64,000 nucleotides of DNA from Chrysomallon squamiferum (lineage: Eukaryota; Mollusca; Gastropoda; Neomphalida; Peltospiridae): assembly GCA_012295275.1 (NCBI GenBank), contig CM022678.1:8119632-8183631 (forward strand). The letters are read 5' to 3'. The position numbers and the translations under genes were made by a program. This document shows, one piece after another, positions 25,871-40,182 of this stretch (position 1 is the stretch's first letter; every line of letters begins with the position of its first letter). Below the pieces are notes generated by a model. The model was given only the letters and a program-made list of their open reading frames with translations. It was not told the DNA's origin and did not search any database.

Positions 25871-26873
25871 CTAGAGCCATTTCAGTATTGTGAGTTACCA
25901 AACAGTATTAATATATGTATGTGTGGGGCACATGTATGTATGTATATATGTGTGTGTGTGTGCACACAAAAAATACACACATGCACACACAAACAGACAC
26001 ACAGACAAAGAAAATGTATTTCATATCAAGCTCAAAAACATCATAACTAGTTTAATGATTAAAAACTGACTCATTGACATGTGACTATTATGTTTTGTGT
26101 GAGTGAGGACATAACTGAATGTCATGTGTAGAAAAGTTCAGACTTTTGTTTGTTTGTTTGTTGGTTGGTTGGTTAAATATGTACCATGATATATTTATTT
26201 TAATTTTTTTTTTTTTTAAATCAATTTCTGGTCTTGCTCACATTTTAATCACATCGATGTTTATTTATTTATTTATTTATTTCTATTTTTGTATTTATAT
26301 ATTGATACCTCTCACGTTCTTTTGTACATTCTTAACAGTATGTCTGTTTGCCCATGTTTAATGTATCTTTTATAAAATATTTTTATTTGTACCAGAAGAT
26401 TTATAACTAAACACACATGTACACACACATGCTTCAGTACACAAAATATGCATACACACATAATCTTTAAGACACACAAATATTACACACATACTGACAC
26501 ATACCATATTCACAGACACATATAATTATATGCTATATATATATATACACACACACACACACAGACATACACATATACACACAGACATTCATAAACATAA
26601 TTATTATATCAACATGGATATATGTTAATTAGTAAATATATAAATATGTACAAAGTGTGGGCTGTTTGAAGATTGTAACATATATGCAGTATTTATTTGT
26701 TCACTTATTTAGCTTTTGACACATACTATATTTTTGTAGCAGTTGTATTTTTATTTTTTTTAAAGTATTTTTTAAAAAGAAAAAATAATCTATATCAGTA
26801 TTCCGTCCATTACAAAATTTCATGGGTTTGAAAAACTGTTTTCAACAATGCAATAGTTAAAAATATAACTGAC

Positions 26874-26912
<39 letters not shown>

Positions 26913-27404
26913 TTTTATTACTATTATTATTATTATTACTAGTATTAATATTACTATTGTTACTATTTATTATTTTATTATTTATGTACTTATTTATTTT
27001 ATTTTATTTATTATTTATTTACTTATTTGTTAATTTACTTACTATTTTATTTGTTTTTTTTTTACTTATTATTTATTTATTTTATTTATTTATTTATTTA
27101 TTTTTTAATACATGTATTATTATTATACAAAAAAATATTTTTAGTTTTTGAAGTAATTCTTAATACTGTGATTTCTTCATGCTCAAAAAAAAAAACATTA
27201 AAAGATACAGACAGAATGACACAGATGCTGTTAATTGTTACCTGTGTATTTTGTAAACAGCACCAACCTGTTTAATCTGGAGCAGTATTAGATTAATCTG
27301 TGATGTTTAATGACAGAACAAACTCCTGTTAAAGTCATTTACAATCAGTGAAATTAGCATTTATTGTATTCAGTGTTTGTGTGGAATAAAAGTACGCTGT
27401 AAAG

Positions 27405-27406
<2 letters not shown>
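25162..27406 (+). other. DYRK4: Probable DYRK4 3' UTR
   Basis: Follows the stop codon with no splice or coding signal. It includes a short repeat with TACTACATTGTTTTACTAAA (25170-25300), an ATT array (25818-25870), CA-rich stretches (25940-26000, 26400-26600) and TTTA repeats. It ends with AATAAA at 27385-27390, about 15 bp before a poly(A) tract. The 3' end is inferred. Confidence 0.45.
27385..27390 (+). terminator. Candidate polyadenylation signal of DYRK4-like gene
   Basis: AATAAA followed by GTACGCTGTAAAGT and then an 18-bp A run. The A run is genomic, so the site could also mark an old reverse-transcribed insertion. Confidence 0.45.
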
Positions 27407-27439
<33 letters not shown>

Positions 27440-27483
27440 TTTATATATAATTTCTAATTATTATTTTTAAAAATCTCCACAAT

Positions 27484-27516
<33 letters not shown>

Positions 27517-27829
27517 CTTGCACCACGAAGTATTCAGTGTTTTGTCACGTGAGGGAGAATTGATTAAAAAAATTAAATAAATCCTTCATAAAATATTGTA
27601 GTTTGTTTTTTTTGTTGTGTGTTTTGCCTCCACATGTCTCCCCCCACTCCTTCTGTCTGTTACACATATGAGTATGAAATCAGCTGGATAACTATATGAA
27701 ATGATTCATTCCCATCTGTATTTATTACCATGAACATTCATTTGCAGTTTAAAATTCAGACAAAATCTTGCAGACTTCTTTAAATTCTTCAGATTGCTTA
27801 AACCTGAATTCTCCTAAGACATAACTACA

Positions 27830-28570
27830 GTATAAACTAGTGAAAAAAGATAATTAAAATCTAACCCTAAGAAAAATCCTAACACTAACCCTAACAGCTC
27901 GGTCGTAATGCTACTCTTGTTTCTAATCCTAAACCTACACATAACTCTACATCTAACAATATGATAATTTAAAAACATTTTTTTAAGCATCCTAACAATC
28001 ATCATAAACATCCCCAAGTTCATTTTCAAAATAATAGTTATTTCAAATTTTTATACTAACACTCATCATTAACGTATCCAAATTAATTTTTTCAAATAAA
28101 AAAAATTTCTGATTTTTTTATCCAAACACTCATCATAAGATTTTTCAGCTTTTATATGATTTTATTGAGGTAAATAAATACTTAAATCTAACCCTAATGG
28201 TAATCCACACCCAAAACCTATCCCTAACGATAATCCCAACCCTAGCCATTACAGTACTTACACAAATTTTATAAATTAACATCTTAAAATCGGGGTTTTA
28301 TTTTTGGTATTATTCTAACACTGATCACAAACTTTCCCCAAGTTGATTTTTTTCAAATAAATGTTTTTTTTCAATTAAATGTTGTTTTTTTCTTCAATTT
28401 TATCGTAACACTCATTATGAGATTTTTTCAAGTTTTATGTGAAAACTCTGTTGATATAAATAGATAATTAAGTCTTAACGTAAACCCTAACAATAATGTT
28501 AACCTTAATCCTGACTGTTAAACATAATTAAAATAATACCACTGACCTAACCCTAGACATAAACTCAGTT
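27830..28570. repeat. ~300-bp degenerate repeat with CCTAA-rich segment
   Basis: Three diverged copies, near 27835, 28130 and 28430. Each shows AACACTCAT, a TTTTCA..TTTTAT segment, TAATTAAATCTAACCCTAA-like sequence and scattered CCTAA/CCCTAAC blocks. Not a perfect telomeric array. Confidence 0.6.
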
Positions 28571-29274
28571 GTAACAATGTGATAAATTAATGCTTTATTA
28601 AAGTAAAACATATTTTAAAAATTAACCCAACAACCATAAAAACCTTAAATTTTATATTGACTGTTAACTTTCCCAAGTTAATTTTTTTAAATACACACAT
28701 ACATTCATAAAACACACATATATACTCTCACATACATGTATACACACACACTCCACACACTCACACACACACACACACACACAGCCTAAGTCATAATTAT
28801 ATGCACACTTCCCACATATACACAAATAAAAAAAAAAACATTTACAAATAAACACATTTATTTATTTTCAGAACAAAACATGAAACAGGTTCATTAGTTA
28901 AAGTGTAAAATACTTTTCACGTGTGATGTGTTCAGTGATACAGGTGAGAACAAATTAATTTGTACAGGTAAGTGCAAAGCTAAATTAAAAAACGTTACTC
29001 ACACCAAAATAATATTTAATACATTAATTTCTAAATACGTAACCAGTACACAAGAAAAAAACTAATTATCTTTTTCAGTATCAGTTTAAACTAATTATTA
29101 TAAAATGCTAATGACAAACCACAATTATGAAATGAATTCTTTTGGTCATAGCTTTTTCATTTGCTGTTAATATTAAGAAAAAAAAAAGAAAAAAAAGAAG
29201 AAAAATGAAAGAATGAAAAAATAGAATTACAATATAGTATACATTTATATTAATGCAAAATAAAAGTACCCTTA

Positions 29275-29275
<1 letters not shown>

Positions 29276-29352
<77 letters not shown>

Positions 29353-29357
29353 AAGAA
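29276..29357. repeat. (TAA)n(AAG)n compound microsatellite
   Basis: About 16 AAT units changing directly to about 10 AAG units. Confidence 0.95.
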
Positions 29358-31019
29358 AAAAAAAATTCCATAATAATTCATAAATATCAATCACAAATCC
29401 ACCAACCCTCACTAAATTTTATTTAAAAACAAATTTACATTTAAACAAATTATGCAAATTATGCTTGGCAGTGTTTTAGGTTTCAAAAAAATAATTACCA
29501 AAAAAAAAAAAAAATAAAAAAAAAAAATTGTCAAAATTGTCAAAAACATGAAACACAAAAAAAAAATAATAAAAAAAAAAAAAAAAAACACAACAAAATA
29601 TTATATTATGTATTAAAGATAATTTGTGATGTAATCATGGAGAATACAGTTCTAAAGTGGTTTGAAGTCGACAAGAAAGAGAAAAGAAAAACAATTTTAA
29701 ATACAACTTAAAACTATTCAAACATGGGATATTCCTCACAGCTACACAGATTTTTATTTTCAATAAACGTCAAGAGCACGTTCACTTTGAAGTAATATGT
29801 CAAGACAGAGTGTGACAGAAAATGTAAAGCATGATGGACAGAAGAAAAGAGAGATCAGGGTGGAAATATACATGAAGAATGAACGAAGTAAAGGCTTCTA
29901 CAGTTAAATGAAACAATGATAACAACATCAATGATAGTGTTATTATCAATAGTGGTTATGACGACGATAACAACAATAATAATGAAAAAAAAAAAAAAAT
30001 GGCAATAATAGTATAATAATAATCAATAATAATAATAATAATAATAATAACAACAAATAAGATGAATAAACCCCAGCAATACTAATAATAACAATATTCA
30101 TGATGATAAAAATAATAATAATAATATGAAAAAACCCAGCAATAATAGTAATAGCAATCATCATGATAAAAATAATAATAATGATAATAATAATAATAGT
30201 AGTAGTAGCAGTAATAATAATATGAAAAACCCCAGCAAAACCCTTAAGTAATAACAATAATCATGATGACAATAATAATAATAATGATGATAATAATAAT
30301 AAATAAATAAATACATAAATAAATTCTAATAACAATAAAAATAAAATAGCAGAGATGGTAAAAATACAAATATTTTGACAAGTGCTCATGTCAGAGATCT
30401 GTATAAACAACTACGAGTCTAAGTAAACGGAACTGAAATGACAAATACCACTGTTAACAACAGATGTGTTTTACAACACAAAACAAACACGAGGCACCTA
30501 GATTGACTGGACAGGAAAACATGGAATGTGAAGCTGTTTCTGGATGGCAAGATATCAACAAACACAAGGGTACAGATGTTTAACTAAATCTACTATATAT
30601 ATATATATATATTGTTTTTTAAAACTCCTTGTTTTCATGAAAAATAATGTTGGAAAGACATAATCTTTTTTTTTTAAATATATGTAGATAGTAATGTGTA
30701 TGTGTGTGTGTACTGTGTCTGAATGCATGCATATATGTATGTATGTTAATATATACAAGGATTATCAATTAGATTGACTCTAATGTGTGTTTGTGTTTAT
30801 TTGCATTTATCTCTATGTTGGCAATCACATTAAAAACAAGCTCTGTGTGTATGTTTATGTATGTATAGGTATATGCATGTTTGCATATTTATGTATGAAT
30901 TTAAATATGTATATTTATATATGTATGTGTATTTATTTGTTGTTTATGTGTTGTATCTATACACATGTAAATGTACCATATCAATGTATTATAAATATTT
31001 AATAGGTCTAATATATTTA

Positions 31020-31072
<53 letters not shown>

Positions 31073-31617
31073 CACATACCTACAAATTTGTGTATAGATG
31101 TATGAATGTATATGTCTGCATACGTATGATACATTTGTATGTATATATATATATATTTATGTATTGTGTTTGCATTTGTGTGGTTTGTACACAGCTGTTA
31201 AATATATATATATATATCTATATCTATATATATATATATATATAAAAGTAACATTTATACACTGGTGTGAAACACATTCATATTGCCAGCAACTAATTAT
31301 AGATATCAAAAGGAGGGAGAGAAAAATGTATAGGAAAATGGTTATCTAAATATAAACATTCAATAATAAAACATGGCTGAACCTCAAACAGTACCAGCCT
31401 CTTAACATGGAAATTACAAAACAATGCACATAAATAGATTTTTTTTTAAATATATTATCATTTAGCTTAATATAATGCAACAGTTAATTTCAAACTGAAA
31501 ACAAAATGTGTTACTTCAAAAGAATAAAAAAAAACTAAAAATTGCTAAAAAATATAATGAAAAAAAAATAAATAAATAAATAAATGAATAAATAAAAAAA
31601 ATAATAAATAAAAAAAT

Positions 31618-31657
<40 letters not shown>

Positions 31658-32488
31658 CCAAAAAATTAAATAAAGTATACAAATAAAAAAAACATGGTTG
31701 AGATCTTTTGTCTAAAATCCTTACTATTTTTTTTAAGGATATCTGTTGAAAATCCTTTTTTTATGCTCAGTATTTGATTAAAGGTTACTCAAAATTTGAG
31801 TCATAATTGATAAGCAGAGACAATTATTAGATTTTCTTCAAGCTGGAAACACTCATATATGCATCATCCATAATATAATTAAATAGAGAGTTAAACAATA
31901 TGGTTTGTAAAACAAAAGTAAAAAAATAAAAAAATAAAAGAAATAAAAAGTGAAAGTTGTATGCGGGTAGGTGTATTGTGTACATGTGGTATCATACTTG
32001 TATGTATAAACACACACACACACACACACACATATGTATGCATTCACTTGTGTTTGTCATGTGTTTGTACAAATGCAACAGTATAATCTCAGTTCAATAC
32101 TCTAATTCAAGAACTAATACGTGGTTTTGAAAATTAACGTTAAAACAATTTACGAAATCTAGGGCCAGTAAAGACTAAAAAAATAAAAAAATACTTTTTT
32201 TTTTCTGATATAGTTTTAATTTTTTTTTCCGGTAAAGTTTTAAGATTTTAATTTTTGTTTTTTTTTTCTTGTTAAAGTGTAATTATGGTTTGTGTAAACA
32301 AAGAGGTAAATACATTTAATATATTTTTACTTTTATTTATTTCTAGTTAAAGTCTGCTTGCGATGGACTTAAGCAAACTGGTTTAACTCATTTCTTTCAC
32401 AATCGATTTGTTTGTATACACCAAACTTTGCAAACAATAAAGTATAAAAACAAGTTACATGTTATTATGACAATGCACTGAAATTGCC

Positions 32489-32523
<35 letters not shown>

Positions 32524-33054
32524 AATATGTGTGTGTGTGTGATTTCTTTTAAACACTTATGTTTTCGAAATTATGACAGTCAAAAGTGTTTTTGAAAACT
32601 GAATAAAAAATTGTGGATGTGTGTGCCATGAAGACAAATCTAAAGACAACACCAAGGCAACATCTGAAATGTTTTAGGCTGATTGTCTGTGAAGATCTGT
32701 GAAATTCATCTACAATTTCTGTCAATGCACATTTCCAGCATGAACAAAAAATTATTAAGAAAAAACACTGGGGACAAAAATTAATAAATTAAAAATTAAA
32801 AAATAATAATAATAATGAATAAAAATATTTAAAAAAAAGTATTTTACAAAAAGGTGATATTAGTTCTCATAAAAAAAAATTATGAACAGAAAACATGTCA
32901 AGAATAAAAAAAAAAACTCAAAACAAAAGAGAAATCCATAAAAACACATTTTTAAGAATCTTTTAATGAGAAAGAAAAATTTCTATCAGTAAAATAAAAA
33001 TGAAAGAAACAGGTAAAGTTTTTAAATTACAGATTTGGAAAACAAAATTTTCTG

Positions 33055-33091
<37 letters not shown>

Positions 33092-33479
33092 TGTTGAAAA
33101 AAAAACAAACAAATTTTCTCTGAAATATTGTTTGAAAATTCACAACAAAAACAGCAAATGTAAATGCTCTAATAAACTCAAACAAATCTTTAAGAAACAT
33201 TTAATATATTAAAACAAAAAACAGAAATAATACATATGTCCATTCTGTCTTAATTCTCAATTATAAATATATGTAATTATCAAAAATCTGTGCATAAAAA
33301 AACCCCAAATCTTAAAAAACTGTTACACAAAGAAGAAAAAAATGTCTCTGATTCATTTTGTTTAAAAACTGAATTTAACACAAAACATTGCACATTAATA
33401 TAAAAAATTTTGCACATAAATATATATAAAAAAAATATTAAACAGAAATTTACATAATCCAAAATTCAACTCGAATACC

Positions 33480-34060
33480 AGAGTAAACAACTAAACAACA
33501 GAGTCAAAAATTTCGTAGAGAATTACAGTTCTCTAAAATAGACAATCAAAAATTCTCCAAAATAGTATAGAACCAAAAACACGAATAAAATAAGAAAAAC
33601 ACAGAATATAAATTTCTGTTTCTATATATTAAAATTTCTAAATAAAGTCATAGAATGAACAATTCTCTAAAAGAAAAATAGAATGAAATTTTTTCTACAT
33701 GCAGATGATAAATACAAAATACAGAATAATAATTTTAAAAAATATCTATGAAAATCTAGGTGAATTTTTGTGAAATAATTAATAATTATCCTGTCAAACA
33801 GTTTATGGAGAAAGAGAATATAAAAAAAAATAAAAAAAAAAAAATTCACTAACACAGTAATACAGAATAAAAAAGAAATGATTTTCTTTCAGAAATACAG
33901 AATCAAACATATTCTAGAAAGAATCATAAATTCTCTAATAAAGTATGAAAAATGTTCAAGTAGAAAATTACAAACAAAATTCTCTAAAACATAGAGAATC
34001 TAAATTCTGTGACAAGTTTTGTGTAGAGAGAACAGTTCTCTTGCAGGTCTTTGTGTGAAG
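33480..34060. repeat. Degenerate AATTCTCTAAAATAG repeat
   Basis: Variants of ATTCTCTAAAATAGA recur every 35-45 bp over nearly 600 bp, much diverged. Confidence 0.5.
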
Positions 34061-35253
34061 AAGAACATTAAACATTTTCAGTAACATGAATGTATTCAGA
34101 GTTCAAGTGATATTTACTTTAAAGATGTCAAATTTTTACTTTCAAATGTCAAGATGATAATCTAAAATGGTAATAAGTCTGGAAAGTTTCCTGTTAACTT
34201 TTGAAATAGAAAACTTTGCAGTAATTAATGGGAAAAGAAACAAAACATTTTATGAAAATATTTTAGTCTTAATAAACTTTGGAATATTTTGAACACGAGT
34301 GGGTATAGTCTAAATATTAAAAAAAATAAAAAAATAAATGCCTGTTCCTGTCTTTATTAAGCAGGAGAAATGGCTTCTTATAAATGAGTATCATGTTAAA
34401 CTGGTGGAATCCAAATTCAGTTTTAGACAGGTAAACTTTTAATTTATTTTATGATTTGATCTGAAAAGTCAGTTATCTGAGTCTTAAGTTTTTAAATTGT
34501 AATTTTTTTTTGTTGATAATGTTTTATTGATGAATAAGGCATTTTATGTTTTAAATTTTTAGTAAAGTAATGAAAATACTGAAGCCTAAATTTACAAAGC
34601 CTCTTCCAATTTTTTTACAACCATACAATTAATCAGTACTTAAACAGATATATATGTGTATACATGAATATATGACAACAAGTGAATATATTTGTGTATC
34701 AATCAAAAATAGGTGTAAATGTACGAATGAATAACAATATCTCAAATTAAACATACTTGATCAAAAGCAAATGTAAATATACGAATGAATAACAAATATC
34801 TCTGTATAACTGTACGCTGAATGATAAAGATAAATATATGAATATACATGTTACTTTTGTGTCGGGAAAGCTCTCTATGTTTGTGCATGTACATTCACGA
34901 AGAAGTCATTCTAATTTTGTGTAGTTTTGTATAAATCTGTAGTTGGGTGGTTTAAAAACTATCAATGTAAATGTAATTGATTAGATTGACAGTTTGATGT
35001 GATTTTGTCTTTATGAGTATTTATCTATATGTGGTCAGTCACAATTAAAAATATTTTCTATATTTATATATAAATTTATATATCTCAATATATATTTGTT
35101 TTTAAGCAAACAGACAGCAGACTGTTTATATAGCGAGTTTGAAATCTGAGGTGTTTGGGAATTTATAATATTTCTGGATCAGGGCTCAATATATAGAAGC
35201 TGAAGAGTGAAAACTGCCTAGTTCCCATATTTAGTTAATCATGTGTGTAAGTG

Positions 35254-35520
35254 TGAGTATATCTGTTAATTATATGCAAAAATGTGTGTTTATGTCTGTT
35301 AATTTTATATAAAAATGAGTGTATGTCTGTTAATTTTATATAAAAATGAGTGTATGTCTGTTAAATATATATATATAAAATGAGTATATCTGTTAATTTT
35401 ATGTAAAAATGAGTGTATGTCTGTTAAATATATATAAAAATGAGTATATCTGTCAATTTTATTCAAAAATGTGCATATGTCTGTTAATTTTGTGTAAAAA
35501 TGAGTGCATGTCTGTTACTT
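35254..35520. repeat. ~36-bp tandem repeat
   Basis: About eight units of TATGTCTGTTAATTTTATAT followed by AAAAATGAGTG, some shortened. Confidence 0.85.
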
Positions 35521-35544
35521 TAGAACCATTATATTATATATTAC

Positions 35545-35576
<32 letters not shown>

Positions 35577-35988
35577 ATGCATTTAAAAAAAGAAAATTTC
35601 AAATACTGAGAGATTCACTGGTATCTTACAATCAGACCAAACACAGCACCGAGCGCCAGTCTATTTTCTACACGAGACTATGTACACCTGCTACAGCAAC
35701 ACACGACTCAGCTGAAACCAGGAACCACGTCTGTCTTCTACGCTGCTGCTGTTGTTCTTGTTGTTGTTGTAGTATCTCTGTTCACACCTGTCAAGACAAC
35801 AAGACTTTGATGCTGTGTTTCCATGACATTAACCCAGTCTACTTCGTGCTTCACACAGTTATTTACAGTAACATGGCTTCCAGTGCGATCCACTAAGCTG
35901 GGAAAATAAACGATGCACCCTGCGTCAGTCAGTCGATTTTCTACACACTATTTACAACTGCGGCAGCGTCCTTTCGTTTCGTCATCTG

Positions 35989-36126
35989 CTAACTTGTGGA
36001 CAGATCCTGCAAACCTTCGGACAGGAAATCTTCCGACGAGTCGCCGGTGACCTTTTGACCTGTGTTCTGCTCTTCTGGAGTCAGGTCACATGTCCCGTCC
36101 CAGTGTGCCTTGTGCATGGCGTGTGA
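35989..36126 (-). CDS. Pino: Pinocchio-family exon 4 (C-terminus)
   Basis: 138 nt starting after CGTTTCAG and ending in TAG. It encodes SHAMHKAHWDGTCDLTPEEQ and a Ser/Asp/Glu-rich end. Confidence 0.85.
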   Translation of the reverse strand, partial: SHAMHKAHWDGTCDLTPEEQNTGQKVTGDSSEDFLSEGLQDLSTS

Positions 36127-38223
36127 CTGAAACGAAGATTAACGTAGAAAATATTTAAAAAAAAAAAAAAAAAAAATCAACAACGTTTGTACCATTAATT
36201 TGAATAAATGACCATGAAAAGAAGAATAAGAAGACATACATCTAAATTTAAAAGTGTATCTTATTTGTTTTAATGCCATGTAGGAAGAAAACAAAAAGCA
36301 GTATTTGTTTGTTTTAACACTCTTCACCATGACAGACATAGTTAAAGAGATACTGAATCAAAACAGAATAAAAACAAGTATTATAATTGGAAAATAAATA
36401 TGATTTTTAAATATTTGTCTGTAATCAAGATACAGGAATAAAAAAAACCCCCAAAATTAATGTTTTGTTTAATTCTTTTTTTAAAACATTTTAATGTGTG
36501 TGTTATTACGATGGAACACAAAAATATGTCTAAATATATTTTTGTGTATTTCTAAGAGACTGTTTTATCTGTGAAATGATGTAAACTGCTGATAAGAAAA
36601 GTAGATCTACATACAATCTGTATCTTTACCAACAGAAACATCAAAAATACAAAAGAAAGAAAATGAAAGCACACATTAAATCCCCTTGGATATGATAGTT
36701 TACTCTCATACTTTATCATTAGCAAAGTCTGGTAGCCAAAAAGTAATTAATAAAAAAAACATATAGAGGTAAAGAAAATATATTTAAGCTGTCTATACAG
36801 ACACAGGTGCAATGCTAAGCATGTTTCTGATAAAGACAGGGATCTAAATATATTCTAGACATTTTCTCTTTGTATTTTGGGTTTGTTTTGCCATCCAGTA
36901 CTTAGATGATGACAAAGTATAGTTTTAACAATATCTGGCTGTTACTGATCCTGCAGTTACAATGTTTTTGTTTACAAAGTTTGACTCGTTTGGTGTCAGG
37001 TGTTCAGTTGGAAAAGAATGAAATGGAGGCATTCAAAGATTTCAGAACAGTATTATTTTACCATCAAACTTTATAAATATTATATTATCATCAAACTTTA
37101 TAACAGTATTATTTTAACATCAGACTTTATAAATATTATATTTTCATCAAACTTTATAACAGTATTTTACCATCAGACTTTATAAATATTATATTATCAT
37201 CAAACTTTATAACAGTATCATTTTATCATCAAAACTTTATAACTATTATTTTATCATCAAACTTTGTAACAGTATTTTACCATCAGACTTTACAAATATT
37301 ACTTTACCATCAAACTTTATAACAGTGTTATTTTACCATCAGACTTTATAAATATTACTTTATCATCAAACTTTATAACAGTGCTATTTTAACACTGTAC
37401 TTTGTCATGTGTGACAACAGACCATCCTGAATAATAAAACTGAGAAATATAAATAATTTTATTATACTACTATTTAGTCATTTTAGCATATGTTAAAGGT
37501 ATCTCACAAATGACAAATGTGACAAAAAAAATGGATAAAAAAAATAAAAAAAAGAACAAATAAAGAAAATATCAAAAAGATTTCATCTCACCATTTTCAC
37601 GTTACGCTTCCACACTTTGGCGCACTTCCCGTTACACGCAGGGCATGTTCGTAGGAGTGTGAAGCCTCCACACTCCTTGCAGTCTTTTGAGCACTGACCA
37701 TCAAACCAGCTTTTGTGACACCTGCAATTTTAAAACAGAAATAAAAATGTATATCAAAGTCTGTATGTATGTATATAATATTTACTTATATATATATATA
37801 TATATTATTATATATCTTTATTTTAACATCAGAATTAATTTATTAATTTTCGACAATCGACCAAGAAGCATTCCCGTTTCAGTGACTCTCACTAATTACC
37901 AGCAGAATTTTTTTTTTTTTAAATGTCGTCAGTGAATTGTTTGTTTTCATGTCTCATCAGCTGTTTTGTTTCTTTAATAAACTGAATGTAGTAAATTTGC
38001 AGTTTTCATTTCAAGGATAGACATGTTTCAAGAGAAAAATCACGTTATATTATAAATTGTATTACGAAGACAACATCATTAACACACAAACGATTAACAT
38101 TAATCAAGATGGCTACAGCAAGTTGTGTTAATTATGACAACAGGATTATTTCCACTGCATTTCGTCCAGTCATGGATTAGATGCACATTTGTATGGCTTG
38201 CTAATATTATAATAACATTAAAA

Positions 38224-38254
<31 letters not shown>

Positions 38255-40115
38255 TGTATTTATGTATGTCATATATTTATTTCTATGTATGCATGTATGT
38301 AATGTATGTATGTATTCATACATTCATGCACACACACACTACACACATCAGAGAAAATTGAAAATCTTACAAGTGACATGTGGCTATTTTTCTCTGATAT
38401 GCTTCTGACTTCATCATGTCTTCAACCTCGTCTTTTGTGTAGTCCTTGTTTTCAGCTTCTGCCGTCTGAATGGCGTAGTACACAGTCGCCTTAGGACCAT
38501 TCAGCACCTCATCAACTGAAACAAAACAACAGTTACACAAGTGTAACACACAGTAACTCATCAACTGAAACAACACAACCGTTACATGCATGTAACACGC
38601 AGTAAAACATCAACTGAAACAACACATCAGTTACACGAGTGTAACATGCAGTAACTCATCAACTGAAACAACATATCAGTTACATACACACTGTAACTCA
38701 ACTGAAACAACACAACCATTATATACACACGAGTATAACACATCAGTTACACAAATATAACACAGTAACTCATCAACTGAAACATATCAGTTACATACAC
38801 ACAGTAACTCACCAACTGAAACAAACATCAGTTACACGAGTATAACATTACCCACACAAACTGCTTGAAGATTTCCTTATCTCAAGTGCTTGGGAGTTTG
38901 GGATTTTTTTGAGGATGGGAAACAATTCGGATTTTGGATTTATCTGAAGTGTTTCAGTTTCAGTTTTCCCATTTGGCAATAAACAGAGCAAGAGTGAGAA
39001 CAGAATTCATGTCTAAACCCGAAATACCTTTACATTTCATACACAGTTTATACACTAGCCCTCCAGGCAGTTTTAATGAAGTGGGTTTTTTTAGGTTTTT
39101 TTTAAAGTAAATTTGTTCATGAAATAAAATTTCTATTTGTCAAATTATGTGAAACCAAAAAAAAAAAATTAAATTAAATATAAAAAAAAAAAAAAAAAAA
39201 AAATTCACGATGTGACTGTCTTTGGCAGCTCTGATATTTTGGAATATATTGAGAACTGACCCAAATCTAAGCACAAATTCGGTTTACATTTCAAATACAG
39301 TTCATACACTGCAGGTGGTTCTGTCTGAAATACATTTAAGAATTTTTGTGCATAAAAGAAAGTTTCTGTTCTGGAAAAAAAAATTTGGATTTCACAATTT
39401 AAGATAAGTAGTCTTATCTCTGCATTTAACAGATATACATAATAAAAATAAAAAATAAAAAATTAAAAGTATATTGTGCATTTTTTCTAAAGTTAACTTT
39501 TGGTCATATAAAGAAATAGTCTATGAATAAATTCTGCATACTTCTTATTTATCTTATACATATATATATATGTTTACATTACAAGCTTATTAATTAATAA
39601 TGTAGCATTAAAAAAAAAGAATAGTTATCTGAGTATTGCCATTTTATGTATAGGAGATGTCGTGTACTGATTTGCATTTAAATGTTTTCCAGTATTGCCA
39701 GAAGAAATACAGCCAAAAATTCTGATGCTCCTATATTTTTTGTAACAATATTATTTTACTGTCATACATAGTTATTTGTAAAAACAGGTCACCCAAAATA
39801 TTAAAACAATAATTTAAAATCTGTATTTAATTAGATTATTTAATTGTACTGCTTTTTGTAGAATTTAACTCACTTTTATTGATTGTTATCATACTTGTTG
39901 TTTTTGGGTTGATTTTTTTGTTTTAAAGCATTGAAATTAACTGACTGAATAATGCAACAGAGTGTTACAAGACTCATGGATGGATATATATATATATATA
40001 TATTTCTATATATATTTAATTTGAAACAAAAAAAGTAAAAAAAAAAAAAAGAACGGAAGATAAACAGAAGAATAAGAAACAAAAATAATAATAAAAAAGA
40101 TAACACATGAGGTAT

Positions 40116-40182
<67 letters not shown>

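Larger units (their letters stand above)
27407..35988. other. 8.6-kb gene-poor stretch
   Basis: No exon with support on either strand. Contains a ~300-bp repeat with CCTAA motifs (27830-28570), CA tract (28745-28785), TAA/AAG arrays (29276-29357), dispersed TAA/TCA repeats (29925-30310), TATA and CA tracts (30590-31250), A-rich runs (31620-31652, 33056-33089), a degenerate ATTCTCTAAAATAG repeat (33480-34060) and a 36-bp repeat (35254-35520). The right part may be the 3' UTR of the minus-strand Pinocchio-family gene; its end was not located. Confidence 0.6.

Noticed and set aside
35504-35896. 130-codon plus-strand frame overlapping the end of the Pinocchio-family gene region
   Set aside because: Part of it is the 36-bp repeat and a GT tract, and no homology or splice context is visible. 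It most likely lies in the opposite gene's 3' UTR.
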